The notes beneath the pieces are model-generated. The model had not been told where the DNA came from. It worked only from the letters and a program-made list of their open reading frames with translations, and did not search any database. This document shows positions 16,479 through 26,709 of a DNA stretch of 64,000 bases, one piece after another. This DNA is from Gluconobacter sp. Gdi (GTDB lineage Bacteria > Pseudomonadota > Alphaproteobacteria > Acetobacterales > Acetobacteraceae): NCBI RefSeq assembly GCF_014132155.1, contig NZ_BLJQ01000002.1, forward strand, positions 562,845 through 626,844, read 5' to 3'. Each line of letters opens with the position of its first letter. Position 1 is the stretch's first letter. Position numbers and translations under genes: made by a program.

Positions 16479-18164
16479 ATGGTAGCGTCAGTAATTTTTA
16501 CCCCAACAGGGGGTAGCCAGTCTGTCGTCAGTGCGCAGAATGGTGCCATCACTATAGATAATTCTGGAACTATTGCTGGTGCAGCTTACTATGCTGCCTT
16601 CCCAATTCCAGATGCAAGTCAAGCTACGACAGGTTCAGTATCTATAATTAACGATTCCGATGTAACTGCGTCTACATGGAAAATTGGAACTTCTTCTGAT
16701 GCAGCTGTAGTTACCGTAAGCGACGGAGCATCTCTATCTCTCGATAACACTGTTACGGTTTCAAGTAACTCTAAAATAATTATTGGGAATGGTGGAACGG
16801 TAGTTCTTGGCGGATATGCGACTACAACTGTCGGACTTATCCAGTTTGATGAAGGTGGCGGCGGTACAATTGAAATTGCAGCAGGAACAACGCCAAGCAT
16901 TATCGGATATATTACAAATATTAAAGAAAACGACACAATTATTTTGAACGGCCTCTCGGCAGATGGCTACACGTATGTGAATGGAGTTTACACGCTGACC
17001 AGTCAGGGGCAGCCAATTTCTGGAACTTCTTCATTCCAGCTTCCCGAAGCGAATGAAGGAACGACTTTCACGGTTTCGACGATCAACGGCAAAACTTATC
17101 TGAGAACACTGGTTGTCGTGTGCTTTTTGCGGGGATCAATGGTCCGTACTGCACAGGGAGAGGTCGCTGTTGAAGATATCTGCATTGGCGACGAAGTTAC
17201 CGTTTATGACTGGCAGGCTCAGGCCGAAGTAAATCGTCCGGTCGTGTGGGTTGGAACCAAAAAGGCCTTTGTCTGCCCAGGACTGCCTGATGACAAAGCT
17301 GGTTATCCGGTTCGTGTTCTCAAGGATGCCATCTCAGATGGTGTTCCCTATGAAGACTTGCTGATCACTGCTGAGCATTGCCTGTTCTTCGACGGTAAAT
17401 TCGTACCTGTGCGGATGCTCGTAAACGGTCGCTCCATTTTTTACGACAAGAGCATCACGTCTTACGACTATTACCATGTAGAGACGGAGCAGCACTCCGT
17501 TATCACCGCGAATGGCGTTCTTACAGAGAGCTATCTGGACACAGGAAATCGTCGCTCATTTGGTCAAAGCGGCAATGTCGTCGCCTTGGGTGGTCGTGCT
17601 AAAACATGGGCTCAAGACGGTAATGCGCCGTTGGATGTCAGGCGTGAGTTTGTGGAGCCGCTATTCCAGCAGTTTGATGCGCGTGCCAGCAAGGTGTGCT
17701 CGGAGACGGTTTCCGAAGATGCACCTCTTACGGACGATGCTGATCTTCACCTGGTGACGGACACCGGCACGGTTATTCGCAAGACCCGTGAAGCCAATGA
17801 CCGTGTCATGTTCATGATCCCCGCCAACGTCAAAAGCGTGCGGATTGTCTCCAGAACCAGCCGCCCGAGTGACGTTATCGGCCCGTTTGTAGACGACCGA
17901 CGCAACCTCGGCGTTCTGATTGGTGATATTACTCTGTTTGAAGAGAGCCGTACTCACAGGATTACAGCTCATCTGAAGACTGAGACGCTGGAAGGCTGGA
18001 GCAATCCGGAGAAGGGTAACATGCGCTGGACAGCCGGTCGTGGCCTTCTGCCGCTTGGTAGCCGTCCTTCCAACAGCATTGCCATTCTTGCTCTGCAGAT
18101 TAAAGCTGGCGGACCATACAAACTGGCCCCTCAGAACAATGCAGGTCTGTCTCTGACAGCCTGA
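16479..18164 (+). CDS. Hint-domain protein with N-terminal beta-rich region
   Basis: A 561-residue protein. Residues 1-210 are a serine/threonine/glycine-rich beta-repeat region (for example GAITIDNSGTIAG, DGASLSLDNTVTVSSN) like those of surface adhesins. Residues 215-357 form a Hint_2 (hedgehog/intein-like) domain: C215 in VVVCFLRGSMVRTAQGEVAVED, GDEVTVYD, TAEH300, and the ESYLDTGNR end block. C215 would start an N-to-S acyl shift that cleaves the chain; no C-terminal HN-Cys splice site is seen, so cleavage rather than splicing is expected. The first half is AT-rich and the second is not. No signal peptide is evident. Confidence 0.8.
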   Translation: MVASVIFTPTGGSQSVVSAQNGAITIDNSGTIAGAAYYAAFPIPDASQATTGSVSIINDSDVTASTWKIGTSSDAAVVTVSDGASLSLDNTVTVSSNSKIIIGNGGTVVLGGYATTTVGLIQFDEGGGGTIEIAAGTTPSIIGYITNIKENDTIILNGLSADGYTYVNGVYTLTSQGQPISGTSSFQLPEANEGTTFTVSTINGKTYLRTLVVVCFLRGSMVRTAQGEVAVEDICIGDEVTVYDWQAQAEVNRPVVWVGTKKAFVCPGLPDDKAGYPVRVLKDAISDGVPYEDLLITAEHCLFFDGKFVPVRMLVNGRSIFYDKSITSYDYYHVETEQHSVITANGVLTESYLDTGNRRSFGQSGNVVALGGRAKTWAQDGNAPLDVRREFVEPLFQQFDARASKVCSETVSEDAPLTDDADLHLVTDTGTVIRKTREANDRVMFMIPANVKSVRIVSRTSRPSDVIGPFVDDRRNLGVLIGDITLFEESRTHRITAHLKTETLEGWSNPEKGNMRWTAGRGLLPLGSRPSNSIAILALQIKAGGPYKLAPQNNAGLSLTA

Positions 18165-18185
18165 GGCCCGGTATTTTCCTGCTTT

Positions 18186-18220
18186 GGCTCTGTCCCCTTG
18201 TTGGGGGCAGAGCCTTTTTT
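18186..18220 (+). terminator. Rho-independent terminator of the Hint gene
   Basis: GGCTCTGTCCCC (18186-18197), a short loop, GGGGGCAGAGCC (18203-18214) and then six Ts make a textbook intrinsic terminator on the plus strand, just before the convergent acnA stop. Confidence 0.9.
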
Positions 18221-18222
18221 GT

Positions 18223-20913
18223 TCAGGCCGCAGCCATACCGCGCAGGACGTAAGGCAGGATACCGCCATGGCGATAGTAATCTGCCTCATCCACCGTATC
18301 GATGCGACACAGGAGGGAAACGTTTTCCTGTGTGCCATCGCGACGGGTGATGGTCATAACCAATGTTTTGCGAGGAGTCAGATCACTGATGCCCGCAATA
18401 TTGATGGTTTCAGTCCCATCCAGATTCAGTGTCTTACGCGTCGTTCCAGGTTCGAACGTCAGTGGCAGAACGCCCATCCCCACAAGGTTTGAACGGTGAA
18501 TGCGCTCAAAGCTCTCGGCGATGACGGCTTTGACACCAAGGAGACGCGTGCCTTTCGCGGCCCAGTCACGGGATGATCCCATGCCGTATTCCTTGCCGCC
18601 GAACACGACAAGCGGTGTTCCTGCGTCAGCGTAGCGCGTGGCCGCATCATAGATGGACATGAGTGCCCCATCCGGCTGATGACGTGTCATGCCACCTTCG
18701 GTACCCGGCGCCATTTCATTGCGGATACGGATATTGGCGAAGGTGCCGCGGACCATCACGCGGTCATTGCCGCGGCGTGACCCATAGGAATTAAAGTCTT
18801 TAACCGCGACCTGATGTTCCTGAAGGTATTCGCCTGCAGGAGAGGACGTCGCGATGGAGCCGGCAGGCGAGATGTGATCGGTGGTGATGTTGTCCCCAAG
18901 GAGCGCCAGAACGCGCGCGCCTGAAATGTCACTCGTTGTTTGTGGGTCAGCTGTCAGGCCAGAAAAATATGGCGGATCCTGCACATACGTGGAGCCAGGC
19001 TGCCATTTGAACGTAGCTGAATCACTGGCTGTTTCCAGCGCCTGCCATTCCGGCGTGCCTTCCGTGATGCGACCATACCGTTCAACGAAGGCATCCCGGG
19101 TAACTGCAGACCCAACCAGCTCTGCAACATCATGGTTAGAGGGCCAGAGATCCTTCAGATAGACGGCCTTGCCGTCCGGCGTGTGACCCAGAACGGCTGT
19201 CGTAATGTCCTGACGCATCGTCCCGAGCAGCGCGTAAGCAACCACAAGTGGCGGGCTTGCAAGGTAGTTTGCGCGAACGTTGGGTGAAATACGGCCTTCA
19301 AAGTTCCGATTGCCGGACAGGACGGATGTTGCCACGAGGTTATGTCCCTCAATGGCATCAACTATCGGTTGGGCCAACGGGCCTGAGTTTCCGATGCAGG
19401 TCGTGCAGCCATATCCAACGGTTTCGAAGCCCAACGCATCCAGATCTGCCGTTAGGCCTGCACGATCCAGATAATCGGTCACAACCTGCGACCCTGGCGC
19501 GAGCGAGGTCTTGACCCATGGCTTGGGCTTGAGGCCGAGCGCACGTGCCTTACGGGCAACCAGTCCTGCGGCAATCAGAACGGCTGGATTGGACGTGTTG
19601 GTGCAGGACGTGATGGCTGCGATGACGACCGAGCCATGTTCCAGCGCGTAATCCGTTCCAGCGACCGGGGCGGTGACGATGGTATTTTCCGGTTTGACGC
19701 CGAGTGTCTCCGTCAGGGCCTGTTCAAAAGCTTCAGAGGCAGAGCGCAGTTCTACACGGTCTTGTGGGCGCTTTGGTCCTGCAAGGGACGGCGTGACGGT
19801 GCTGAGATCCAGTGAGAGTGTGGAGGAAAAGACCGGTTCTGGCGTGGACGCATCACGGAACATGCCCTGCGCCCGCAGATAGGCTTCAACAAGCGCAATA
19901 CGGTGTTCGTCACGACCGGTCTGGCGCAGGTAATCCAGTGCCAGCGCATCGACCGGGAAGAAGCCGCAGGTTGCGCCGTATTCCGGAGCCATATTGGCAA
20001 TGGTGGCGCGGTCTGCAACCGGCAGATGATCCAGCGCAGGACCATAGAACTCGACAAATTTCCCGACAACGCCTTTGGCGCGCAGCATCTGCGTGATGGT
20101 CAGGACGAGGTCTGTAGCTGTGGTGCCTTCGGGGAGCTTGCCATCCAAACGAAAACCGACGACATCCGGAATGAGCATGGAAATTGGCTGGCCGAGCATC
20201 GCGGCTTCGGCTTCAATACCACCAACGCCCCAGCCCAGAACACCTAGTCCATTGACCATGGTGGTGTGGGAATCCGTGCCATACAGCGTGTCCGGATAGG
20301 CGTAGGTCACGCCATCAATCGTGCTGGTCCAGACAACCTGGGACAGATATTCCAGATTGACCTGATGACAGATGCCCGCACCCGGCGGCACAACGCGGAA
20401 CTGGTCGAATGCCTGCTGGCCCCAGCGGAGAAACGCATAACGTTCGCCATTCCGCTCGAATTCCAGAGAAACGTTCTGCTGAAGGGCATCAGCGCGGCCT
20501 GCCACGTCGACCATGACGGAATGGTCGATCACAAGATCAACTGGCACAAGCGGATTGACCTTCCGCGGGTCTCCGTTGAGCGCCAGAATGCCATCGCGCA
20601 TGGCGGCCAGATCGACGACAGCCGGAACACCTGTAAAATCCTGCATCAGAATACGGGATGGCTTGAACGGCACTTCCTGCGTTGAGCCAGCGTACTGCAC
20701 CCAGTCTGCAATGGCCTGTGCATCTTCAGCTTTGTAGCTCGTGCCGTCCGTGAAACGCAGAACGTTTTCGAGCAGAACCTTGAGGCTGACGGGTAGGCGG
20801 GAAATGTCCCCGATTTTCTCCGCGGCCACGGGAAGGGAGAAATAGCGATAGGTCTGTCCGTCAACGGACAGGTCGCGCTGGCTGCCCAGAAGATCGCGTC
20901 CAACCTGTTTCAT
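18223..20913 (-). CDS. acnA: Aconitate hydratase A
   Basis: An 896-residue 4Fe-4S enzyme that interconverts citrate and isocitrate. The cluster ligands are in [11 protein letters not shown] (about residue 440) and [14 protein letters not shown] (about 500). Other family blocks are [47 protein letters not shown] and [16 protein letters not shown]. The length is typical of the AcnA group. The NAD-type isocitrate dehydrogenase gene is 32 bases upstream on the same strand, so the two consecutive TCA-cycle steps are probably co-transcribed. Gluconobacter has an incomplete TCA cycle, so the pair serves 2-oxoglutarate supply. Confidence 0.97.
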   Translation of the reverse strand: MKQVGRDLLGSQRDLSVDGQTYRYFSLPVAAEKIGDISRLPVSLKVLLENVLRFTDGTSYKAEDAQAIADWVQYAGSTQEVPFKPSRILMQDFTGVPAVVDLAAMRDGILALNGDPRKVNPLVPVDLVIDHSVMVDVAGRADALQQNVSLEFERNGERYAFLRWGQQAFDQFRVVPPGAGICHQVNLEYLSQVVWTSTIDGVTYAYPDTLYGTDSHTTMVNGLGVLGWGVGGIEAEAAMLGQPISMLIPDVVGFRLDGKLPEGTTATDLVLTITQMLRAKGVVGKFVEFYGPALDHLPVADRATIANMAPEYGATCGFFPVDALALDYLRQTGRDEHRIALVEAYLRAQGMFRDASTPEPVFSSTLSLDLSTVTPSLAGPKRPQDRVELRSASEAFEQALTETLGVKPENTIVTAPVAGTDYALEHGSVVIAAITSCTNTSNPAVLIAAGLVARKARALGLKPKPWVKTSLAPGSQVVTDYLDRAGLTADLDALGFETVGYGCTTCIGNSGPLAQPIVDAIEGHNLVATSVLSGNRNFEGRISPNVRANYLASPPLVVAYALLGTMRQDITTAVLGHTPDGKAVYLKDLWPSNHDVAELVGSAVTRDAFVERYGRITEGTPEWQALETASDSATFKWQPGSTYVQDPPYFSGLTADPQTTSDISGARVLALLGDNITTDHISPAGSIATSSPAGEYLQEHQVAVKDFNSYGSRRGNDRVMVRGTFANIRIRNEMAPGTEGGMTRHQPDGALMSIYDAATRYADAGTPLVVFGGKEYGMGSSRDWAAKGTRLLGVKAVIAESFERIHRSNLVGMGVLPLTFEPGTTRKTLNLDGTETINIAGISDLTPRKTLVMTITRRDGTQENVSLLCRIDTVDEADYYRHGGILPYVLRGMAAA

Positions 20914-20945
20914 GATGTGTGTTCCCTGCTGGTCGTGTCGTCTGT

Positions 20946-21968
20946 TCAGTGAATGGCGCGCAGGAGGGCCTGCGTGACGTCTTCTGTTGTAGCCGTGCCG
21001 CCAAGATCTCGGGTACGAATACCGTCTGTTGTCAGGATCTGCTTCATGCCGGCATCAAGACGGGCGGACAGGTCCTGACGTCCCACATGAGCCAGCATCA
21101 TGCTGGCTGCCATCATCAGTGCGAGCGGATTAGCAATGCCCTGACCTGCAATGTCGGGTGCGGAGCCATGAACTGCTTCAAAAACAGCCATTTTCTCGCC
21201 AATATTCGCGCCTGGTGCCATGCCTAGGCCGCCGACAAGCCCTGCAGCCAGATCAGACAGGATATCGCCAAAAAGATTGGTCGTGACGAGGACGTCGTAA
21301 TTTTCCGGCTTGATGACAAGTTCCATCGCGCAGGCATCGACAATGCGCTCTTCAAGCTCCACGCGGCCTTCATATTCTGCGGCTACGCGGCGGCCTTCAT
21401 GCAGAAAGATGCCGCTCAGGATCTTGAGGATATTGGCCTTGTGAACCAGCGTAACCTTCTTGCGGCCGTTCTTCACAGCGTACTCGAATGCAAACCTTAC
21501 GATTCGGTTACATTCCGCTCTCGTGTTGAACCCGGCGCCGTATGCCACAGCTTCCGGATCGTCCCCAACGCGCATGTAGTGTTCCATGGCGGCGTAAAGG
21601 CCCTCAACGTTTTCCCGGATCACGACCAGATCGACGTTCTCATAACGACCGCCTGGCACGATTGTCTGCGTCGGACGAACATTCGCATACAGATCGAACT
21701 GCTGACGGAGTGTCACATTGATAGAGCGGAAGCCTTTGCCAACAGGTGTTGTCAACGGGCCTTTCAGCACCAGGCCCGTATGGGCGATGCTTTCCAGCGT
21801 CGCATCAGGCAGGGCGCTTCCCTGGCTCTCCAGAGCGCCCATGCCTGCGCTCTGATGGTCCCAGACAAAAGGCGCTCCCAGAGCATCAAGCACTGTTGTT
21901 ACAGACGCCATGATTTCTGGCCCGATACCATCACCGGCGAGAAGGGTAGCGGGAATCTTGTCGGTCAT
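20946..21968 (-). CDS. NAD-dependent isocitrate dehydrogenase family
   Basis: A 340-residue member of the isocitrate/isopropylmalate dehydrogenase family. Landmarks are [11 protein letters not shown], the substrate loop [30 protein letters not shown], the lysine in [25 protein letters not shown] and [12 protein letters not shown]. The short length and the SxNVxLR pattern point to a mitochondrial-like NAD-IDH rather than LeuB. Position directly upstream of acnA supports this. A LysR gene diverges from it and may sense a TCA metabolite. Confidence 0.88.
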   Translation of the reverse strand: MTDKIPATLLAGDGIGPEIMASVTTVLDALGAPFVWDHQSAGMGALESQGSALPDATLESIAHTGLVLKGPLTTPVGKGFRSINVTLRQQFDLYANVRPTQTIVPGGRYENVDLVVIRENVEGLYAAMEHYMRVGDDPEAVAYGAGFNTRAECNRIVRFAFEYAVKNGRKKVTLVHKANILKILSGIFLHEGRRVAAEYEGRVELEERIVDACAMELVIKPENYDVLVTTNLFGDILSDLAAGLVGGLGMAPGANIGEKMAVFEAVHGSAPDIAGQGIANPLALMMAASMMLAHVGRQDLSARLDAGMKQILTTDGIRTRDLGGTATTEDVTQALLRAIH

Positions 21969-22075
21969 GGGGGCGTCCTGTCTGTCCGTATGTGAGAAGG
22001 CGTGCGGACTTTAGAGAGGAAAACTGTTAGATCCAATATTTCCATACAGGTTTCATCATACCTTAAAGGTATCAC

Positions 22076-23008
22076 ATGGTTGAGCTCCGTCATTTCCGCG
22101 CCGTTGTTGCCATCGCGGAGGAAGGCACCCTGACACGAGCCGCAGAACGGCTGGGGATTCAGCAGCCCCCTCTCACGCGGATGTTGCGCTCCTGTGAAGA
22201 AACCATGGGTGTTCAACTTTTCGAGCGTCATGCCAAAGGCATGCGTTTGACGGCAGCAGGGCGCAGCATGCTCAAGGGGGCCTATGACATTCTCGATCGT
22301 GTGGACGAGACGGTTGAAGATGTCCGTCGTGTCGTGCGAGGCGAGAGCGGGGAGCTATCGGTTGGCTTCACCAATTCCGCGATGTGCCACCCCAGTTTAC
22401 CAGCCGTTTTGGGGTATTTTCGCGAAAGCTGGCCGGATGTCACGCTTGGCCTGACAGAGGGGAATTCAAGTCAGTTGCTCGGCGCCCTGCGAGACGATCT
22501 GGTGGATGTCGCGTTTGTCCGTGCGTCCATCCCGGATGTTTCGGACGTTATGGTGGAGTTAATTCTGGAAGAGCCCATGGTTGTGGCTGTGCCCAAGGCC
22601 CATCCCCTTGCGGACAATCCTCCACCAGAGGGGCTCAGGCTGGCTGATCTGGAAAATGAAGACTTCATTCTTTATCAAAGCCAGTACAACAACGGTCTCT
22701 ACAAGACGATCGTGGATGCCTGCCTCGGGGCAGGTTTTATGCCCAATATCCGACAGAAAGGGCCGCAGCTCATGGCGGCTCTCAGTCTTGTCGCCGGGGG
22801 GTTGGGGATTTCGGTGGTTCCCCATTCCATGCAGCAGCACCATGCGGGGCAGATCACCTATATTCCGCTTTCGTCCCGCACGGCGCTGACCGCGCCGGTT
22901 TATCTTGTGTTCAGGTCTGTCCGTATGACGGGCGCCAAACTGTACTTCATCCATCAGGCTCGGCAGATGCGCACGCGCCAATTCGGTGCAGGAAAGGTGG
23001 TTTCCTAA
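22076..23008 (+). CDS. LysR-type regulator divergent from isocitrate dehydrogenase
   Basis: A 310-residue LysR regulator with an N-terminal winged helix (ELRHFRAVVAIAEEGTLTRAAERLGIQQPPLTRML) and a standard effector domain (VVAVPKAHPLAD, GLGISVVPHSMQQ). The 107-base gap to the NAD-IDH start is the expected binding region, with an AT-rich core before its own ATG. It is a likely controller of the IDH-aconitase pair. The effector is unknown. Its 3' end overlaps the convergent zinc-peptidase gene by four bases. Confidence 0.9.
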   Translation: MVELRHFRAVVAIAEEGTLTRAAERLGIQQPPLTRMLRSCEETMGVQLFERHAKGMRLTAAGRSMLKGAYDILDRVDETVEDVRRVVRGESGELSVGFTNSAMCHPSLPAVLGYFRESWPDVTLGLTEGNSSQLLGALRDDLVDVAFVRASIPDVSDVMVELILEEPMVVAVPKAHPLADNPPPEGLRLADLENEDFILYQSQYNNGLYKTIVDACLGAGFMPNIRQKGPQLMAALSLVAGGLGISVVPHSMQQHHAGQITYIPLSSRTALTAPVYLVFRSVRMTGAKLYFIHQARQMRTRQFGAGKVVS

Positions 23009-24087
23009 CCGAGTGCCTGTGTCTCCCGGATCAGCGAGTGAATAAACGCCAGCTTTTCCCGCACTCCGGACGTCAGCACGAAGGGATAAAAGTCTGAGAG
23101 GCCCATGGAGCGGTTAAGGCTGTTGACTGCTGATGTCAGGGGGACCCAGGCCTCCATGATTTCGTCAAATGTGGACGTCAGATACGGATCGTTTCCGGGG
23201 CCGTTGGTTGAGAGGGGTGATGCATCCGGCAGAACGGGATGAATGGTCACGCCATACGCCCATGCGGTCTCCAGAGTGGAAACGATATGGAGGTAATGGG
23301 CCCATGTTTCTGCAAAATCTTCCCAAGGATGGGACGTCGCATACATGCTGACATGCCGTTCTCGCCAGTCTTCCGGCGGTGGGTTGTTGTAATGATTTTG
23401 CAGGGCCTCCTGATAGTCCTGCTGGTCATCGCCGAACACTGCGCGGCAACTCTCAAGGCGCCCCGCGTCCCGAACCAGAACGTTCCAGTAATAGTGTCCG
23501 ATTTCGTGCCGGAAATGACCGAGAAGCGTGCGGTAATACTCGCCCATCTCCACCCGCATACGCTCGCGTTCGGCGTCGTCCGCTTCTCGGATGGCTAAAG
23601 TAATCAGACCGTTGTTATGGCCGGTCATAATGGGGGCAGAGCCGTCTGCGGCATCGTCCAGGAAATCAAATGCCAAGCCGTTATGAGGGTCTTCCCAACG
23701 GCTCCGGATTGGAAGTTTGAGGCGAAGCAGCGTGTAAAACAGCCGGTGCTTGGCGACTTCTATCTTCCGCCAGCGTTCGAGATTTTTCGGATTGTCGAGA
23801 TTGGGAATTGTCCGGTTGAAGCGGCAGGCAAAGCAGATGGCGGGCCTGCCGGATCTGTCTGGCGTCGTCAGCCAGTTGCAGGCGTCATAGGCATGGTTCG
23901 CACAGTAGACGAGTTCTGCATGCTGGACCTGTTCTTCCACGGGGTGCCAGCGGCCCGTTCCGGTCGGTTCCAGCGCAGTCAGCGTTGCCAAACCGGGAAG
24001 ATAGCCCACGGGATGATGGCAGGATTCACACGCAATATTTTCGAAATACAGAGCCTGCTGGCAGCACTGACATGAGAAAAGCTTCAC
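23005..24087 (-). CDS. Zinc-binding metallopeptidase family protein (PF10005/DUF2248-like)
   Basis: A 360-residue protein starting with a zinc-ribbon-like cysteine pattern (C6-x2-C9, C20-x2-C23, then C62, C70 and C85-x2-C88). The peptidase core has HFRHEIGHYYW with HEIGH at 194-198, the HExxH zinc site, and WEDFAETWAHYLH downstream, where the glutamate may be the third ligand. It is 40 bases downstream of the transglutaminase gene on the same strand. This family travels with the alpha-E/ATP-grasp/transglutaminase set and may process the product. Confidence 0.85.
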   Translation of the reverse strand: MKLFSCQCCQQALYFENIACESCHHPVGYLPGLATLTALEPTGTGRWHPVEEQVQHAELVYCANHAYDACNWLTTPDRSGRPAICFACRFNRTIPNLDNPKNLERWRKIEVAKHRLFYTLLRLKLPIRSRWEDPHNGLAFDFLDDAADGSAPIMTGHNNGLITLAIREADDAERERMRVEMGEYYRTLLGHFRHEIGHYYWNVLVRDAGRLESCRAVFGDDQQDYQEALQNHYNNPPPEDWRERHVSMYATSHPWEDFAETWAHYLHIVSTLETAWAYGVTIHPVLPDASPLSTNGPGNDPYLTSTFDEIMEAWVPLTSAVNSLNRSMGLSDFYPFVLTSGVREKLAFIHSLIRETQALG

Positions 24088-24126
24088 TGTTTCGGCACCT
24101 TATTGCAGCTCTTGTGAAGCATGATG

Positions 24127-24975
24127 TCAGGTATTGGTCTCTCTGTGCAAATGTTGTGCTTCCATCAAGACATCAAACCGCGCCTGACAGTGATCCAGAA
24201 GCCCTGAAACAGGGGCAGCCTCTTCTGGTGTCGCCGAAACAGCGAGGGGAATATGGTTCTGGGCTGTGACCAGACCCGAAGTCGTGTCGAATCCGAACCA
24301 TCCTGATTCCGGCACCCAGATTTCAGCCCAGGCGTGCAAGTCACAGGTCAATGTCTGACTGCCTGTATCCAATGGCTTTGGCTGAATAAGGTATCCGGAG
24401 ACAAACCGAGCTGCAAAGCCCAACCTGCGCGCGAAAGCAATCATTAACCACGCACTATCCCGGCAGGAACCTGTCAGGCGGGAGAGGGTCTCAGCTGGAG
24501 CCCAGGTGCCGGGCTCCATGCGCGTCTTATAATGCAGAGATTGTGCCAGTCTGCGATTGAGCCAGATCAGGCGAGCCAGATCTGTTTCTCCCGCTGAAAG
24601 GAATTGACCGTCAAGAAAGCCGTCCAGCAGGTCTGGATCAGACGTGATCACTCTGTAAGCGGGATTGTTCGGTGTCTGTGAAAGCGGCTGACCGCCCTTC
24701 TGAAAGGGATCATAGGGCGTGATATCCACAGTCATACGGACTTCGATATCGAAGTGAGAGACCTGCTCGGCAAAGATGGCTTCGGCAACCGTATTTTCGT
24801 GGGCGTCCAGTCGCCACGCGATCTGACCTTCACCCGGGCCGACGTTCAGGGCATAGGTCAGGACGGGGCTGCGTGCGTTAACGGGCGGCCGCAGCCGGAT
24901 GGTCTGAGGGCCCAGGAAGACGGGACGGTCATAGCGATAGGACGTGTGGTGGCGAAGCGTCACGAGCGTGTTCAT
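24127..24975 (-). CDS. Transglutaminase-like cysteine protease family protein
   Basis: A 282-residue protein with an N-terminal beta domain (LRHHTSYRYDRPVFLGPQTIRLRP) and a papain-like transglutaminase core. The catalytic triad is C171 in LTGSCRDSAW, H214 in DLHAWAEIW and D230 in FGFDTTSG. No signal peptide is seen. It is divergent from the ATP-grasp gene across 260 bases. In many bacteria these genes stay together, and the transglutaminase-like partner is thought to cut or transfer peptide bonds made by the ATP-grasp enzyme. Confidence 0.92.
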   Translation of the reverse strand: MNTLVTLRHHTSYRYDRPVFLGPQTIRLRPPVNARSPVLTYALNVGPGEGQIAWRLDAHENTVAEAIFAEQVSHFDIEVRMTVDITPYDPFQKGGQPLSQTPNNPAYRVITSDPDLLDGFLDGQFLSAGETDLARLIWLNRRLAQSLHYKTRMEPGTWAPAETLSRLTGSCRDSAWLMIAFARRLGFAARFVSGYLIQPKPLDTGSQTLTCDLHAWAEIWVPESGWFGFDTTSGLVTAQNHIPLAVSATPEEAAPVSGLLDHCQARFDVLMEAQHLHRETNT

Positions 24976-25236
24976 TGTGGCAGATTTCCGCGATCCACTC
25001 TCATGACCTGATGTTCCCTGCTCCCCTGATGTCCCGTTAGCTCGGGATTATCCTTCCTTTATCGTAACAGGAAGAACGGTAACGGCAACTCTCTTGATAT
25101 ATTCTGGGAAAAACAAAACTGCTCGCTGCTTTTATTGCTTGGCAAACAGAAGGGAGTTGATAGGTTAATAAATAATCGTAATGATCCGGCCGGGTATGGT
25201 TCATACAGCTGTCGGGTAAGGAAACGGGGCAAACAG

Positions 25237-26709
25237 ATGAGGTCCAACGTCTTGCAATCCCAGGTCCAGGAAGCCGGCATTTTCTCCGCTTATCTCAAGC
25301 CCGCGTTTTTCTGTGAACTGATGAACCGGGGAGAGGCGTTACCTGAGGCCCTGCAACTGGTTCAGGAAAGGCTGTCCCAGTTCGACATCAAGGAACTCCG
25401 CCACCGTACATCCAATGCGGAAACCCAGTTGTACCGTCTTGGTATCACCTTCACGGTTTACTCTGACCGGGAGGCCATTGACCGGGTTTTACCTTTTGAT
25501 GTGATCCCCCGCGTTCTGACAGCCGACGAATGGGCGTTTATCGAAAAAGGCGTGCAGCAGCGCGTCAAGGCGATCAATCTTTTCCTGTGGGACATCTATC
25601 ATGATCGCAAGATCCTGCAGGACGGTATCATTCCCGCGGATCTGGTTCTGAAAAATGCCAATTACTGTCAGGCTATGGTCGGCGTTGATGTCCCGGGTGG
25701 TGTGTATGTCCATATTAATGGAACGGATCTGATCCGCGATCGCAGCGGGCAGTTCCTCGTTCTGGAAGACAACGCCAGAACCCCGTCAGGCGTGTCATAC
25801 GTCATTGAAAACCGACACATGATGCTGCGGTTGATGCCGGATCTGGCATCAGGGATGCCTCTTCGTTCGGTAGAGGATTATGGGCTGCGTCTGCATCGGG
25901 CGCTTTGCGATGTCGCACCGGAAGGCGTAACCAACCCGCAGGTCGTTCTCTTGTCTCCCGGGATCTATAACTCAGCCTATTTCGAGCATGTCTTTCTGGC
26001 ACGCGAGATGGGTGTTCCTCTTGTTGAGGGGCGAGATCTCCTCGTTGAAAACAACCATGTTTACATGCGAACTGTCGCTGGGCTCCGACCGGTGCATTCG
26101 ATCTACAGACGCATTGATGACGCTTTCCTGGACCCGCTGGCTTTCAATCCGGAAAGTCTTCTGGGCGTTCCCGGACTGGTGGAAGCCTACCGTCAAGGCA
26201 ACGTGACGATTGCCAACGCTCTCGGGACCGGGGTTGCGGATGACAAGGCCGTGTACGCGTATATGCCGCGGATTATCCGATACTATCTGGAAGAAGAACC
26301 CATTCTGGGAAGCGTTGAAACGCACATCTGCGCTGAGCCAGAAGGGCTGGCTTTTACTTTGGCCAATCTGGAGAAGCTTGTCGTCAAACCCGTCGGAGAG
26401 TCCGGAGGCTATGGGCTTCTGATAGGGCCGCACGCAACGGAAAGTGAGCTCGAGGAATTCAGGCGTCGGCTGACGGAGAACCCTTCCAATTACATCAGCC
26501 AGCCGGTGATCGATCTTTCGGTAACACCAACCCTGTGTGACGCAGGCGTGGAGGCGCGGCATGTTGATCTGCGTCCCTTCGCATTAACTGGAAAAACGAC
26601 GTGGGTGCTGCCGGGGGGCTTGTCGCGTGTGGCTCTCCGCAAAGGATCTCTGGTTGTTAATTCTTCTCAGGGCGGAGGATCGAAGGATACATGGGTGATG
26701 TCCGTATGA
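25237..26709 (+). CDS. Circularly permuted ATP-grasp protein (DUF404/DUF407)
   Basis: A protein of about 490 residues from ATG 25237; an in-frame start at 25135 would add unrelated sequence. Family blocks are ELRHRTSNAETQLYRLGITFTVY, the FDVIPRVLTADEWAFIEKGVQQRVKAINLFL block, VLEDNARTPSGVSYV and KPVGESGGYGLLIGP. ATP-grasp enzymes join a carboxylate to an amine through an acyl phosphate, so a peptide-bond-forming role is expected. The stop overlaps the start of the alpha-E gene, so the two are translated together. Confidence 0.92.
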   Translation: MRSNVLQSQVQEAGIFSAYLKPAFFCELMNRGEALPEALQLVQERLSQFDIKELRHRTSNAETQLYRLGITFTVYSDREAIDRVLPFDVIPRVLTADEWAFIEKGVQQRVKAINLFLWDIYHDRKILQDGIIPADLVLKNANYCQAMVGVDVPGGVYVHINGTDLIRDRSGQFLVLEDNARTPSGVSYVIENRHMMLRLMPDLASGMPLRSVEDYGLRLHRALCDVAPEGVTNPQVVLLSPGIYNSAYFEHVFLAREMGVPLVEGRDLLVENNHVYMRTVAGLRPVHSIYRRIDDAFLDPLAFNPESLLGVPGLVEAYRQGNVTIANALGTGVADDKAVYAYMPRIIRYYLEEEPILGSVETHICAEPEGLAFTLANLEKLVVKPVGESGGYGLLIGPHATESELEEFRRRLTENPSNYISQPVIDLSVTPTLCDAGVEARHVDLRPFALTGKTTWVLPGGLSRVALRKGSLVVNSSQGGGSKDTWVMSV

